A DNA stretch of 64,000 nucleotides from Chitinimonas prasina (GTDB lineage Bacteria > Pseudomonadota > Gammaproteobacteria > Burkholderiales > Chitinimonadaceae), in NCBI RefSeq assembly GCF_030160395.1, contig NZ_BSOG01000002.1, positions 573,280 to 637,279 on the forward strand, written 5' to 3'. Shown piece by piece: positions 9,207-17,971 of the stretch; the stretch's first letter is position 1; each line of letters opens with the position of its first letter. The position numbers and the translations under genes are program-made. Below the pieces are notes generated by a model, which saw only the letters and a list, made by a program, of their open reading frames with translations, was not told the DNA's origin and did not search any database.

Positions 9207-10340
9207 ATGAGCCAATCACGGGTTCGACACTCGGATATCGAGGTAGGCAAGGCCCTGCCTTGGGACGTCTACGATGAGAAAGGCACCTTGCTGCTGCGCA
9301 AGGGCTATCTCATCAATAACGAAGGACAGGTAGACCGGCTAGTTGCGGTCGGCGTATTTGCCGACAGCAACGCCCTGCGGCAATCACGTATCGCACAGGT
9401 TGAAGCCGAGGACAGCGAGCCAGAAGCCAGCCCCGCACAGGAGTGGCTGGATCTGCGCAAGAAAATGGAGCTGCTGTACGAGAATGTGGAGCTGACCATA
9501 CAAAGCGGTCAGTTCATCTCCCGCATTACCGAGATTGCCCGTTGTGTCGACAACCTGTGCGGTGCCAAGCCCGAACTCGCACAGGCCATCATCAGCCTGC
9601 GCCAGGATGGCCGCTACAGCAGCCGTCACCTGCTGGACAGCGCCACCATCGCACGGCTGGCCGCGCGCGATCTCAAGCTGACCCCTGCCCGTGAGTTCGG
9701 TCTGATCTGCGCTGCCCTGACCATGAATCTGGGCACCACCTGCTTCCAGGATGAAATAAAGGCCCAGAGCACACCGCTGACCGACGAGCAAAAAGAACGT
9801 CTGCATAAGCACCCGGAGGAAGCCACCACCCGGCTCAAGAGCATGGGCGTGAATGATCCCATCTGGTTGCGGGCCGTACTGGAGCATCATGAGCACTTTG
9901 ACGGCACCGGCTACCCCAATGGCACGGCGGGTCATGAACTGAGCCCGGAAGGACAGATATTGCGGCTGGCGGATATCTATTGCGCACGTATCACCTTTCG
10001 CGAGTATCGCTCTGCTGTCCCGCTGACGGTTGCCTTGCGCGGCATCCTGCTGGAGCGCGGCAAGACGGTGGACCAAACGCTGGCCGCCCAGTTCATACGT
10101 GCGGTCGGCATCTTCCCACCCGGCCTGCAGCTCCGCCTGGCCAATGGCGAGAAAGGCGTGGTGGTGCGGCCCGGCAGCTCACCCAACCACCCCTTGGTGG
10201 TCAGCCTGATTGGCAACGATGGCCTGCCGCTCTCACCCCCGCTGCAGCGCGACACCCAAAACCCGCTTTATGGCGTGGGCGAAACCATAGATCCGGCCAC
10301 CTTCAATGCCTATGTAGACATAGACAGCATCTGGGGCTGA
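9207..10340 (+). CDS. HD-GYP-like protein with substituted HD dyad
   Basis: This 377-residue protein is the last gene of the sia-like operon, 23 bases after the kinase gene. Residues about 1-60 form a small N-terminal domain (IEVGKALPWDVYDEKGTLLL), followed by a helical linker and an HD-GYP-like domain at about 130-280. The GYP half is kept (HHEHFDGTGYP at 227-237, and LADIY with D256), as are H141 and H202. The defining HDxGK segment is MNLGT (173-177), so the metal-binding His and Asp and the following Lys are gone. Cyclic-di-GMP hydrolysis is therefore doubtful; a binding or scaffold role is more likely. A C-terminal beta-rich tail (GEKGVVVRPGSSPNHPLVVSL) is shared with the paralogue at 26884-28119. 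Confidence 0.8.
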   Translation: MSQSRVRHSDIEVGKALPWDVYDEKGTLLLRKGYLINNEGQVDRLVAVGVFADSNALRQSRIAQVEAEDSEPEASPAQEWLDLRKKMELLYENVELTIQSGQFISRITEIARCVDNLCGAKPELAQAIISLRQDGRYSSRHLLDSATIARLAARDLKLTPAREFGLICAALTMNLGTTCFQDEIKAQSTPLTDEQKERLHKHPEEATTRLKSMGVNDPIWLRAVLEHHEHFDGTGYPNGTAGHELSPEGQILRLADIYCARITFREYRSAVPLTVALRGILLERGKTVDQTLAAQFIRAVGIFPPGLQLRLANGEKGVVVRPGSSPNHPLVVSLIGNDGLPLSPPLQRDTQNPLYGVGETIDPATFNAYVDIDSIWG

Positions 10341-10462
10341 CACCTGCTGCAACAAGCACCCAATTGCTGGGGGCATGGACAGGCCACCCATAGCGCATCG
10401 ACTTTCATGCCTTACTGGCCTACAATCGCGCCCTTTTCTCAAAGAATTCAAGGCGCTTGACC

Positions 10463-12055
10463 ATGTCGCCCATCGCTCAGGAAGTCGCCCGTCGACGCAC
10501 CTTCGGCATCATCTCCCACCCCGATGCCGGTAAGACCACGCTTACCGAGAAGCTGCTGTACTTCTCGGGCGCCATTCAGATGGCGGGTACCGTCAAGGGC
10601 AAGAAGACCGGCAAGTTCGCCACCTCCGACTGGATGGAAATCGAAAAGCAGCGCGGTATTTCGGTCGCATCCAGCGTGATGCAGTTCGACTACCGCGAGC
10701 ATGTGATCAACCTGCTCGATACGCCTGGCCACCAGGACTTCTCGGAAGATACCTACCGCGTGCTGACCGCCGTGGATAGCGCGCTGATGGTGATCGACGC
10801 CGCCAAGGGCGTAGAGGAGCAGACCATCAAGCTGCTCAATGTCTGCCGCCTGCGTGATACGCCCATCGTCACCTTCATGAACAAGTACGACCGCGAAGTG
10901 CGCGATTCACTGGAGCTGCTGGACGAAGTGGAGAGCGTGCTGAAGATACAGTGCGCACCCATCACCTGGCCCATAGGCATGGGCAAGACCTTCCGTGGCG
11001 TGTACCACATCCTCAAGGATGAAATCCTGCTGTTTTCGCCCGGCGAGGATAGGAATATCGAAGATGTCGAGGTCATCAAGGGCATAGACAACGCCCGCCT
11101 GGATGAGCTGTTCCCGCTGGAAATCGAACATACCCGGATGGAGTTGGAGCTGGTACGTGGCGCTTCTCATCCGTTTGATCTGGAGGCCTTCTTGGCAGGC
11201 GCCCAAACACCGGTATTCTTTGGTTCAGCCATCAACAACTTTGGCGTACGTGAGATTCTGAACGCCCTGATCGACTGGGCCCCTGCTCCCCAGCACCGGG
11301 ATGCGACGGTGCGTGACGTCAAGCCGGACGAAGAAAAATTCTCCGGCTTTGTGTTCAAGATCCAGGCCAATATGGACCCCAAGCACCGCGACCGTATCGC
11401 CTTCCTGCGAGTCTGCTCGGGCAAGTTCGAGCGCGGTATGAAGATGAAGCATTTGCGCCTGGAGCGCGATGTGGCCGCCAACTCGGTGGTGACCTTCATG
11501 GCCTCCTCCCGAGAGCAGGTGGAAGAAGCCTATGCTGGAGACATCATCGGTGTGCCTAACCACGGCAATATCCAGATAGGCGACAGCTTCAGCGAGGGTG
11601 AAAAACTGGCATTCACCGGCATCCCCTACTTTGCGCCCGAGCTGTTCCGTAGCGTGCGCATCAAGAACCCACTCAAGCTCAAGCAGCTACAAAAAGGCCT
11701 GCAGCAGTTGGGTGAAGAAGGCGCCGTACAGGTTTTCAAGCCCCTGTCGGGTGCCGACATGATCTTGGGCGCCGTGGGTGTGCTGCAGTTCGAGGTGGTA
11801 AAAAGCCGGCTCGAGAATGAATACGGCGTAGACGCCGTATTCGAGAACTGCGCCATCAATACCGCACGCTGGGTCAGCTGTGACGACCAGCGCATGCTGG
11901 CCGACTTCGAAAAGGGCCTGATCCTGAACCTGGCCCGCGATGCCGCCGACAACCTGACCTACCTGGCACCCAACCGTGTAAACCTGCAGCTGGCGCAGGA
12001 GCGCTGGCCCAAAGTGGCCTTCCATGCCACCCGGGAGCATGCTGCCAAGTTGTAA
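10463..12055 (+). CDS. prfC: Peptide chain release factor 3
   Basis: This 530-residue translational GTPase recycles RF1/RF2 from the ribosome after peptide release. GTPase motifs are [13 protein letters not shown] (G1), [11 protein letters not shown] (G2), DTPGHQDF (G3) and MNKYDRE (G4). The lengths and the C-terminal domain ([18 protein letters not shown]-type ending) fit RF3. I use ATG 10463, with AAGG 10 bases upstream; a TTG two codons earlier would be only about 4 bases from that site. A 122-base gap separates it from the signalling operon, so it probably has its own promoter. Confidence 0.95.
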   Translation: MSPIAQEVARRRTFGIISHPDAGKTTLTEKLLYFSGAIQMAGTVKGKKTGKFATSDWMEIEKQRGISVASSVMQFDYREHVINLLDTPGHQDFSEDTYRVLTAVDSALMVIDAAKGVEEQTIKLLNVCRLRDTPIVTFMNKYDREVRDSLELLDEVESVLKIQCAPITWPIGMGKTFRGVYHILKDEILLFSPGEDRNIEDVEVIKGIDNARLDELFPLEIEHTRMELELVRGASHPFDLEAFLAGAQTPVFFGSAINNFGVREILNALIDWAPAPQHRDATVRDVKPDEEKFSGFVFKIQANMDPKHRDRIAFLRVCSGKFERGMKMKHLRLERDVAANSVVTFMASSREQVEEAYAGDIIGVPNHGNIQIGDSFSEGEKLAFTGIPYFAPELFRSVRIKNPLKLKQLQKGLQQLGEEGAVQVFKPLSGADMILGAVGVLQFEVVKSRLENEYGVDAVFENCAINTARWVSCDDQRMLADFEKGLILNLARDAADNLTYLAPNRVNLQLAQERWPKVAFHATREHAAKL

Positions 12056-12076
12056 GCTTGGTTTCGCTTGCCACAA

Positions 12077-12116
12077 GACAAAGCCCGTCGCGATAGCGGC
12101 GGGCTTTGTCATTTTA
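12077..12116 (+). terminator. Terminator after prfC
   Basis: The stem GACAAAGCCCG/CGGGCTTTGTC with an inner CG pair and a short CGATAG-type loop is followed by ATTTT. It lies between the convergent prfC and MFS genes and could act in both directions. Confidence 0.85.
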
Positions 12117-12149
12117 AATCATCAACTTGAAGAATCGGACGGGTACGGC

Positions 12150-13307
12150 CTAACGCAGCAAGCGTGCACTCATGGCTGCCACGCACACCCCCAGGCTGGC
12201 CAGCACCAGAAAGCCCAGGCCCGCCTGCAAGCCCATGCCGTGAACGACATAACCCATGATAGGAGGCCCCATCAGAGAGCCGCTATAGCCCAGCGTGGCC
12301 ACCCCAGCCAGAGCAGTCGCACCCTCCCGGCCGGCCGCGCTGAACAGGCAGGGAAACACTGCCGCCACACCCAGCCCCGTCAGGGCGAACCCCACCGTGG
12401 CCACCAGTATGGTGGGCGCGAAAATGGCGATCAACAACCCCAGCACCGCCAGTAAGCTGCTGCCCGCCACCAGCACACGTGCACCGAAGCGCTCCTTCAG
12501 GCGGTCACCCACGATGCGTGCCACCAGCATGGCACCGGCGAACGCAGCGTAGCCCAATGGTGCCACTGCCTCGCTGGCATGCAGATGGTCGTGCAGGTAC
12601 AGCGCAATCCAACTGGTGAGCGAACCCTCGGAGACTGCGCCGAGAAAGGCAATCATGCCCAGCCAGATCAGTGCACCGTGGGGTAGCGCAAAATGCTTGC
12701 GGCCAGCCTCCGGGTCAGGTCGGTCGCACGGCAGCACGCGGTAGGCCTGCCATAGTGGCAGCCCCAGCAGCAGCGCAGCCAAGGCAAAGTGCATTGCGGG
12801 CGACAAGCCCAGCTTGGCTGCACCACTCCCCAGCAACGCCCCGCCAAATGTGCCCACGCAGAACCAGGCATGCAACATGGACATGATGGAACGACCCGCA
12901 GCCCGCTCGGCCTCCGCGCCCAGGGCATTGATGGCAACGTCAAAGCAGCTGCTACCCACCCCGATCAAGGTTACCCCCAGCATCAGCAGCGGCCAGCTTG
13001 GCAGCAAACCCAGGCAAGGCAGTATCGTCAACAAGCCCACACCTGAGAACAGTGCCGCCTTGCGGGCGCCGTAATGGCCTATCAGCCAGGCAGCCAGGGG
13101 GAACGACAGCACTGCACCGAGACCACCGCCCAGCAGGACGGTACCCAGCGTGGCGGCATCCAGTTGCAGGGCATCACGTACCGCCGGGATGCGTGACGCC
13201 CAACTGGCGTACACCATACCCAAGAGCAGGAACAGTACCGGGATGGCCGCCTGCTGCCAGCGGCCAGTGCTTTCGGGGGGGGAAGTAAGCGCTAAATCGG
13301 ATGACAT
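12150..13307 (-). CDS. MFS transporter, YbjJ/FucP-like
   Basis: This 385-residue membrane protein has about 12 predicted transmembrane segments. It begins with VLFLLLGMVYASWASRIPAVRDAL and has the MFS loop-2/3 region at GHYGARKAAL. The ASWASRIPxVRDxL opening and the SCFDVAINALGAEAERA segment recall the YbjJ-type subgroup of the major facilitator superfamily. The substrate is not predictable from sequence. The gene stands alone on the minus strand and converges on prfC. Confidence 0.8.
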   Translation of the reverse strand: MSSDLALTSPPESTGRWQQAAIPVLFLLLGMVYASWASRIPAVRDALQLDAATLGTVLLGGGLGAVLSFPLAAWLIGHYGARKAALFSGVGLLTILPCLGLLPSWPLLMLGVTLIGVGSSCFDVAINALGAEAERAAGRSIMSMLHAWFCVGTFGGALLGSGAAKLGLSPAMHFALAALLLGLPLWQAYRVLPCDRPDPEAGRKHFALPHGALIWLGMIAFLGAVSEGSLTSWIALYLHDHLHASEAVAPLGYAAFAGAMLVARIVGDRLKERFGARVLVAGSSLLAVLGLLIAIFAPTILVATVGFALTGLGVAAVFPCLFSAAGREGATALAGVATLGYSGSLMGPPIMGYVVHGMGLQAGLGFLVLASLGVCVAAMSARLLR

Positions 13308-13399
13308 ACAGACACCAGGAACAACACGAAAGGCACAGTAGAAAGCACTGGCGCTACTCTACTGGATACAGGTGCGAAACTTGCACGAAAATTACAAAT

Positions 13400-13436
13400 A
13401 TAAAACCACCGCCCCAGCAGATTGCATGGGGCGGTA
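13400..13436 (-). terminator. Terminator after yheS (minus strand)
   Basis: Read on the minus strand, ACCGCCCC pairs with GGGGCGGT around a 12-base loop and is followed by GGTTTTAT. It is 10 bases beyond the yheS stop. The T-run is short, so termination may be partial. Confidence 0.6.
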
Positions 13437-13445
13437 TAGGCAAAC

Positions 13446-15350
13446 TCAGCTCGCGTCGTCCGCCAGCACTTCCAGCTCTTCCTGCAACTCCAACCAGCGC
13501 ACTTCCAGCTCACCCAGGGTCAGTTCAAGCTCGGCCTGGCGCCTTACCTTGTCCTTCAACTGCTCCTTGGCCTCTGCCGCGTAAATGGCTTCGCCTGCCA
13601 ACTCGGCCACCAAGGCCTCCTTCTCTTCGGTCAAGGCAGCCATCTGCTTCTCCAACAGGCCCAGCTCCTTCTCCAGCGGCTTCTTCAGCTGCGACATGCG
13701 CCTACGATCACCCGCTTCCTGCCGCTTCTGCTGCTTGCGATCCGACTCCACCACCACACCGGCATTGGCCGCCACCGCAGGCTTGCTTTCGGTTTCCTTG
13801 CGATAGCGCTTGTAGTCATCCAGATCGCCGTCAAAGTGGCTGACCCGCCCACCCTCGACCAGCAGGAAACGATCAGTCGTGGCCCGTAGCAGATGGCGGT
13901 CATGCGATACCACGATCATGGCACCAACATAGTCCTGCAAGGCCATGGTCAGCGCGTGGCGCATCTCCAGATCCAGGTGGTTGGTCGGCTCATCCAGCAG
14001 CAGCAAGTTCGGGCGTTGCCAGACTATCATTGCCAACGCCAGACGGGCTTTTTCGCCGCCCGAGAAAGGCGCCACAGGGCTACGGGCCATATCGCCACGG
14101 AAATCAAAGCCGCCCAGGAAATTGAGCAGCTCCTGCTCACGCACCTGCGGACTCAACTTCTGCAAATGCCAGAGCGGGCTTTCATCCAGCCGCAGATGCT
14201 CCAGCTGATGCTGGGCAAAGTAGCCTATCTCCAAACCCTTGCCTTCCACCCGGTGGCCGGCAACCAGGGATAGCTCGCCCGCCAGCAACTTGACGAGGGT
14301 AGACTTGCCGGCACCATTGCGGCCCAGCAAGCCGATACGCGCGCCTGCTTCCACGGCAAGATCCAGCCCATCGAGCAGCCGGTTGCCGCCATAGCCCACC
14401 GCGCCATCCTCAATGCTCAACAACTGGTTGGGGCTGCTCACCGGCTCGCGGAAACTGAAATCGAATGGCGAATCAACATGTGCGGCCGAGATGATTTCCA
14501 TCCGCTCCAGCGCCTTGATACGCGACTGTGCCTGCCTGGCCTTGGTGGCCTGGGCGCGGAAGCGATCCACATACTTCTGCAGGTGGGCCATCTCACGCTG
14601 CTGCTTTTCGAAAGCCTGTTGCTGCTGGGCCAGCTTTTCGGCCTTCTGGTTCTCGAAATCTGCGTAATTACCGGTGTAGATCGTGATCTGGCTATTGGCC
14701 AGATGCGCAATGGCATTGACCGTAGCATCCAGAAAATCCCGGTCGTGCGAGATCAGCAGCAAGGTGCCAGGGTAGCTGGCCAGCCAGTTTTCCATCCAGA
14801 TCACCGCATCGAGATCCAGATGGTTGGTGGGCTCATCGAGCAGCAGCAGATCGGACCGGCACATCAAGGCCTGCGCCAGGTTGAGCCGCATACGCCAACC
14901 GCCCGAGAAACTGGCTACCGGGCGTTGCAGATCAGCCGCGCTGAAACCCAGGCCAAACAGCATTTTGCTGGCACGCGCCTCAGCCGAGTAGCCATCCACG
15001 GCTTCGAGTTGGCCCAGCCATTCGGCCAATTGATTGCCATCCTGGTCGGGGTTGGCCAATTGGGCCTGGATATGCCGCAACTCGGCATCACCATCAAGCA
15101 CATAATCCAGCGCGCTGGACGTCAAGGCGGGTGTTTCCTGGCGCACGGATGCCACCACCAGGTTGCTGGGGTAATCTATATCGCCTGCATCAGGGTGCAA
15201 TTCGCCGCGCAACAGCCCGAAGAAGCTGGACTTGCCGGCGCCATTGGGGCCAACTATGCCGACACGTTGGCCACGGTGAAGGATGAGATCGACTCGATCA
15301 AGCAGCACCTTGGTGCCGCGTCTTAAGGTAAGGGAGGATAAACGGATCAT
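13446..15350 (-). CDS. yheS: ABC-F ATPase YheS
   Basis: This 634-residue soluble protein has two ATP cassettes: GPNGAGKSS with SFSGGWRMRLNLAQALM and LLLLDEPTNHLD in the first, GRNGAGKST with FSGGEKARLALAMI and LLLLDEPTNHLD in the second. The inter-domain linker is Gln/Lys-rich (EKLAQQQQAFEKQQREMAHL). The C-terminal 100 residues form a coiled coil (LKKPLEKELGLLEKQMAALTEEKEALVAEL). Length and layout fit YheS, an ABC-F member thought to act at the ribosome; its exact role is less clear than that of EttA. It is the second ABC-F gene within 10 kb. It is monocistronic and divergent from the paralogue pair that follows. Confidence 0.85.
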   Translation of the reverse strand: MIRLSSLTLRRGTKVLLDRVDLILHRGQRVGIVGPNGAGKSSFFGLLRGELHPDAGDIDYPSNLVVASVRQETPALTSSALDYVLDGDAELRHIQAQLANPDQDGNQLAEWLGQLEAVDGYSAEARASKMLFGLGFSAADLQRPVASFSGGWRMRLNLAQALMCRSDLLLLDEPTNHLDLDAVIWMENWLASYPGTLLLISHDRDFLDATVNAIAHLANSQITIYTGNYADFENQKAEKLAQQQQAFEKQQREMAHLQKYVDRFRAQATKARQAQSRIKALERMEIISAAHVDSPFDFSFREPVSSPNQLLSIEDGAVGYGGNRLLDGLDLAVEAGARIGLLGRNGAGKSTLVKLLAGELSLVAGHRVEGKGLEIGYFAQHQLEHLRLDESPLWHLQKLSPQVREQELLNFLGGFDFRGDMARSPVAPFSGGEKARLALAMIVWQRPNLLLLDEPTNHLDLEMRHALTMALQDYVGAMIVVSHDRHLLRATTDRFLLVEGGRVSHFDGDLDDYKRYRKETESKPAVAANAGVVVESDRKQQKRQEAGDRRRMSQLKKPLEKELGLLEKQMAALTEEKEALVAELAGEAIYAAEAKEQLKDKVRRQAELELTLGELEVRWLELQEELEVLADDAS

Positions 15351-15435
15351 GCCGCAATTTTACCAGACGCCGAGGGGCATTCTGCTTTGCCTGAAATCGA
15401 CTAGAATGAACTGACGGTCCTACAGCTTCCCGCTC

Positions 15436-16113
15436 ATGCCACCCTTTGATGCACAACACGCCGATACTGCGTTGACCGCCTACCTCAATTTGTTGAAAAA
15501 CAAGGGGGCTGCAACAAGCATCATCACGCGCAGGAAGCACTTCCTGCGCCATTTGCTGAGCGCGTTGGAGTCGCAGGCTGATACCCACCTGACCGACGAT
15601 GACGCTGGCTACCGTTCGGGCGTCGACAGCACCGTTGCCAAGTTTCCCGATGACCAACAAGTGGAAATCATCACCACATCGCGTGAATTCTACCCATTCT
15701 GGATAGGTGACCTGAAGACGATTGCCCGCTTGAATGCGGCCGATGCCTTGTCGCTGGAGCACTCGCCGGTGGATTTACGTGGGAGCCTGGTGGAAATGTT
15801 CGAGCGCCTCGATGCCGATGCCTGGTCACAGAATGAGCAGCCCTGCCTCAAGGAATACCTGGTGCGGCTGGCTGAACAGGGCACCCACGATGCCGGGGTC
15901 GATATCCGGGAGCGCCTGCTGACCTTGCTGCTCTATGTCATACGCCATGCCGAACCCACGCCGACTGCTTATCGAGCCGGCGTGGATGCCATGCTGACCC
16001 TTTTTTCCAAGGAAGATACCCGCCGCCTGTTCATAGAGATGGCACGGGAATTCTTCTATTTCTGGAATGGCTTCAACCACGGCGAGCCCAAACCGCTAGC
16101 CCACGCTGCCTAA
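15436..16113 (+). CDS. Protein of unknown function, internally duplicated (paralogue 1)
   Basis: I do not recognise this 225-residue protein. It has no signal peptide or membrane segment. It contains two related halves. The first, about residues 11-90, has RRKHFLRHLLSALES, AGYRSGVDSTVAKFPDDQQ and REFYPFW. The second, about 145-215, has RERLLTLLLYVIRHAEP, TAYRAGVDAMLTLFSKED and MAREFFYFWNG. Between them lies DADAWSQ. The neighbouring gene at 16132 has the same plan, including HADPWSQ, so the pair arose by gene duplication of an already duplicated unit. The two genes are 18 bases apart and surely cotranscribed. The high helix content suggests a structural or protein-binding role. Confidence 0.75.
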   Translation: MPPFDAQHADTALTAYLNLLKNKGAATSIITRRKHFLRHLLSALESQADTHLTDDDAGYRSGVDSTVAKFPDDQQVEIITTSREFYPFWIGDLKTIARLNAADALSLEHSPVDLRGSLVEMFERLDADAWSQNEQPCLKEYLVRLAEQGTHDAGVDIRERLLTLLLYVIRHAEPTPTAYRAGVDAMLTLFSKEDTRRLFIEMAREFFYFWNGFNHGEPKPLAHAA

Positions 16114-16131
16114 CCCAACCCACAGCCGACC

Positions 16132-16857
16132 ATGAGCCGTCCCCAGCCTGATCAAGCACTGGAACAATACCTGGAAGAACTGAAACGGCGAGGTATAGCG
16201 AACAAGCAGATGACGCTGTCGCGCCATTTCTTGCGCCACTTGCTCTCCACCTTGCGAGACTTGCCGCAGGACGGAGCGGGCTATCGCAAAGCCGCTGAGC
16301 TGACCTTGCGCAACTTCCCCGAAGATAGCCAGTTTGTCGAATTGATACGGGAGTTTTTTCCGCACTGGAACGGCGAGGCAGTCGCCGCACCGCCACCTGG
16401 ACGCCCCGCAGCCCCCCCGGCAGCCACGCCCATGCCTGGTGGCAGCAGCCTGGGCGGCGACAATACGGCCTTGCAGGACGCACTCAGCCGCATGCATGCC
16501 GACCCCTGGTCGCAAGCCACCCTGATACAGCTGGAACGGCAGGCACACCAGATCAAGAGCATGAACAAATACGTGGAAGAGCTGCGCAAGGCCGGCATGG
16601 AAGAGAGCAACATCAACGCCCGCCTCCGGCTGATCAAGCTGCTGCTGTTCACCATCCGCGACGTCGCGCAGAACACTGACAGCTATCGGACTGGCGTAGA
16701 CCAGGTATTGACTCTGTTCCCCCACCAGGAACGCTGGCATGTGTTTGTCAGCCTGGCACGGGAATTCTTCTACTTCCTGGCCAACGATCCGGAAGCCGCC
16801 AGCAAACTACAGAAGCAAATCGGCACTGCAGACTTGCTGAACCTGGTCGCCAACTAA
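16132..16857 (+). CDS. Protein of unknown function, internally duplicated (paralogue 2)
   Basis: This 241-residue protein is a paralogue of the gene just upstream. Repeat 1, about residues 8-81, has SRHFLRHLLSTLRDLP, AGYRKAAELTLRNFPED and IREFFPHWNG. A Pro/Ala-rich linker follows (about 84-105), then HADPWSQ, then repeat 2 at about 143-219 (NARLRLIKLLLFTIRDVA, DSYRTGVDQVLTLFPHQE, LAREFFYFLAND). The shared pattern is a Leu-rich helix, a YRxGVDxxLxLFP turn and a REFFxFW helix. It appears cytoplasmic. I know of no characterised family with this pattern. A strong terminator follows directly. Confidence 0.75.
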   Translation: MSRPQPDQALEQYLEELKRRGIANKQMTLSRHFLRHLLSTLRDLPQDGAGYRKAAELTLRNFPEDSQFVELIREFFPHWNGEAVAAPPPGRPAAPPAATPMPGGSSLGGDNTALQDALSRMHADPWSQATLIQLERQAHQIKSMNKYVEELRKAGMEESNINARLRLIKLLLFTIRDVAQNTDSYRTGVDQVLTLFPHQERWHVFVSLAREFFYFLANDPEAASKLQKQIGTADLLNLVAN

Positions 16858-16866
16858 TAATGGATT

Positions 16867-16900
16867 AACAAAACAGGGTGCCATAGCACCCTGTTTTGTT
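16867..16900. terminator. Bidirectional terminator
   Basis: A perfect 14-base inverted repeat (AACAAAACAGGGTG ... CACCCTGTTTTGTT) around a CCATAG loop, with U-rich tails in both directions, separates the paralogue pair from the convergent dsbB. Confidence 0.9.
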
Positions 16901-16928
16901 GTACGCGACCAGCAAAGCAAGCTCTATG

Positions 16929-17426
16929 TCAGCGCTGACGCCGGAATGCCAGTGCAAACGCCGTTGCAGTCAAGCCGACAAAACCTACGGCCGACCATCC
17001 GGGCAGTGACAGGCCCAGCAGACTCCAGTCTATAGCAGCGCATTCGCTGCCACCGGCCATCACCTGGATGATGACTTCCATGACATTCATGGTTTCAAAC
17101 ATCTGCATCAAGCCGGCACCGCAGCTGCCTAGATCGGCAGGCGGAAAATACTGCAGCAGGGTATGCCGTATGGCCACGACCAAGCCGATCAGACCGAAAA
17201 TGCCGGCAACCATGCCGTAGTAGCGATAGCGCCGCTGCCCTGGGCCATGCAACGCAGCCAGCAGGGCCACAATGCCCACGCCCACCACGAAGACGCGCTG
17301 GAACATGCACAGGGGGCAAGGATTCAGGTACTTGTAGTACTGCAAGTAGAGGGCAAAGGCCATCATGCCGGCGCAAGCCAGCGCCAGGGCCAAGAAGCCC
17401 ATGCGTCGAGTAAATAACCAGTTCAT
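16929..17426 (-). CDS. dsbB: Disulfide bond formation protein B
   Basis: This 165-residue inner-membrane quinone reductase reoxidises periplasmic DsbA. It has four predicted membrane helices. The first redox pair is NPCPLC (C37, C40) and the second pair is C102 (GSCGAG) and C129 (GSEC) in the second periplasmic loop. The length is typical. It lies 21 bases downstream of the FlgO-like lipoprotein gene on the same strand and may be read from it. Confidence 0.93.
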   Translation of the reverse strand: MNWLFTRRMGFLALALACAGMMAFALYLQYYKYLNPCPLCMFQRVFVVGVGIVALLAALHGPGQRRYRYYGMVAGIFGLIGLVVAIRHTLLQYFPPADLGSCGAGLMQMFETMNVMEVIIQVMAGGSECAAIDWSLLGLSLPGWSAVGFVGLTATAFALAFRRQR

Positions 17427-17447
17427 ATCAGGGTAGCGAAGTTTGTA

Positions 17448-17969
17448 TCAGGATGGCTCGGACAACAGCAGGGCCTGGGTGGTTTCATTGAGATCGATGG
17501 CCACGCTGTGTGCCGACAGCACGCGGTTGTCCTGCGGGCGGACGATCTTGAGGTTGAGGAAAATCTTGTCGGGAGAAGTGGCATAGGTGCCCACCACCAC
17601 GGCTTGTACATTATGGGCGAGGCTGATGTCCTTGACCTCCCGCGACAGCAGCAGCTCACCCTTGCCCTCACGCACAAACACGCTGCCCCGCAGCTTCAGT
17701 TCAACCACAGGGTAACCCATTTGTGTAAAACGTGTTGCCACCTGCTCAGACAATACGCGGCCCAGCGTCGCCGCCTCTGTCAGGTGATCCAGATGCACAA
17801 AGGTGGCAACGATCAGCGGCGCATCCTTGGGCAGCGTCGGCTGAGTCAGTTGCACCAACTGATCTGCTGCATCGTAGCTGGTCCGTATCAAGGGGTTGCG
17901 GCTACCTGCCTGGTACTGGGCACAACCGCCCAGCAACAACGCCAGCATAAGTGGATACAGTCTGCGCAT
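17448..17969 (-). CDS. FlgO-family lipoprotein
   Basis: This 173-residue lipoprotein has a short signal peptide ending in a lipobox (LLLGGC). The mature part has the FlgO-type pattern: SYDAADQLVQL, IVATFVHLDHLTEAATLGRVLSEQVATRFTQMGYPVVELKLRG, LSREVKDIS and a VVVGTYATSPDKIFLNLKIVRPQDNRVL segment. FlgO proteins are outer-membrane lipoproteins first linked to flagellar function in Vibrio; no flagellar gene is near here. The start is ATG 17969, with GGAGG six bases upstream that overlaps the stop of the preceding gene, so the two are translationally close. Confidence 0.78.
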   Translation of the reverse strand: MRRLYPLMLALLLGGCAQYQAGSRNPLIRTSYDAADQLVQLTQPTLPKDAPLIVATFVHLDHLTEAATLGRVLSEQVATRFTQMGYPVVELKLRGSVFVREGKGELLLSREVKDISLAHNVQAVVVGTYATSPDKIFLNLKIVRPQDNRVLSAHSVAIDLNETTQALLLSEPS

Positions 17970-17971
17970 GC

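Noticed and set aside
10341-10462. Terminator between the signalling operon and prfC
   Set aside because: Short complementary runs exist but no stable stem with a U-tract, so I cannot say where that operon ends.
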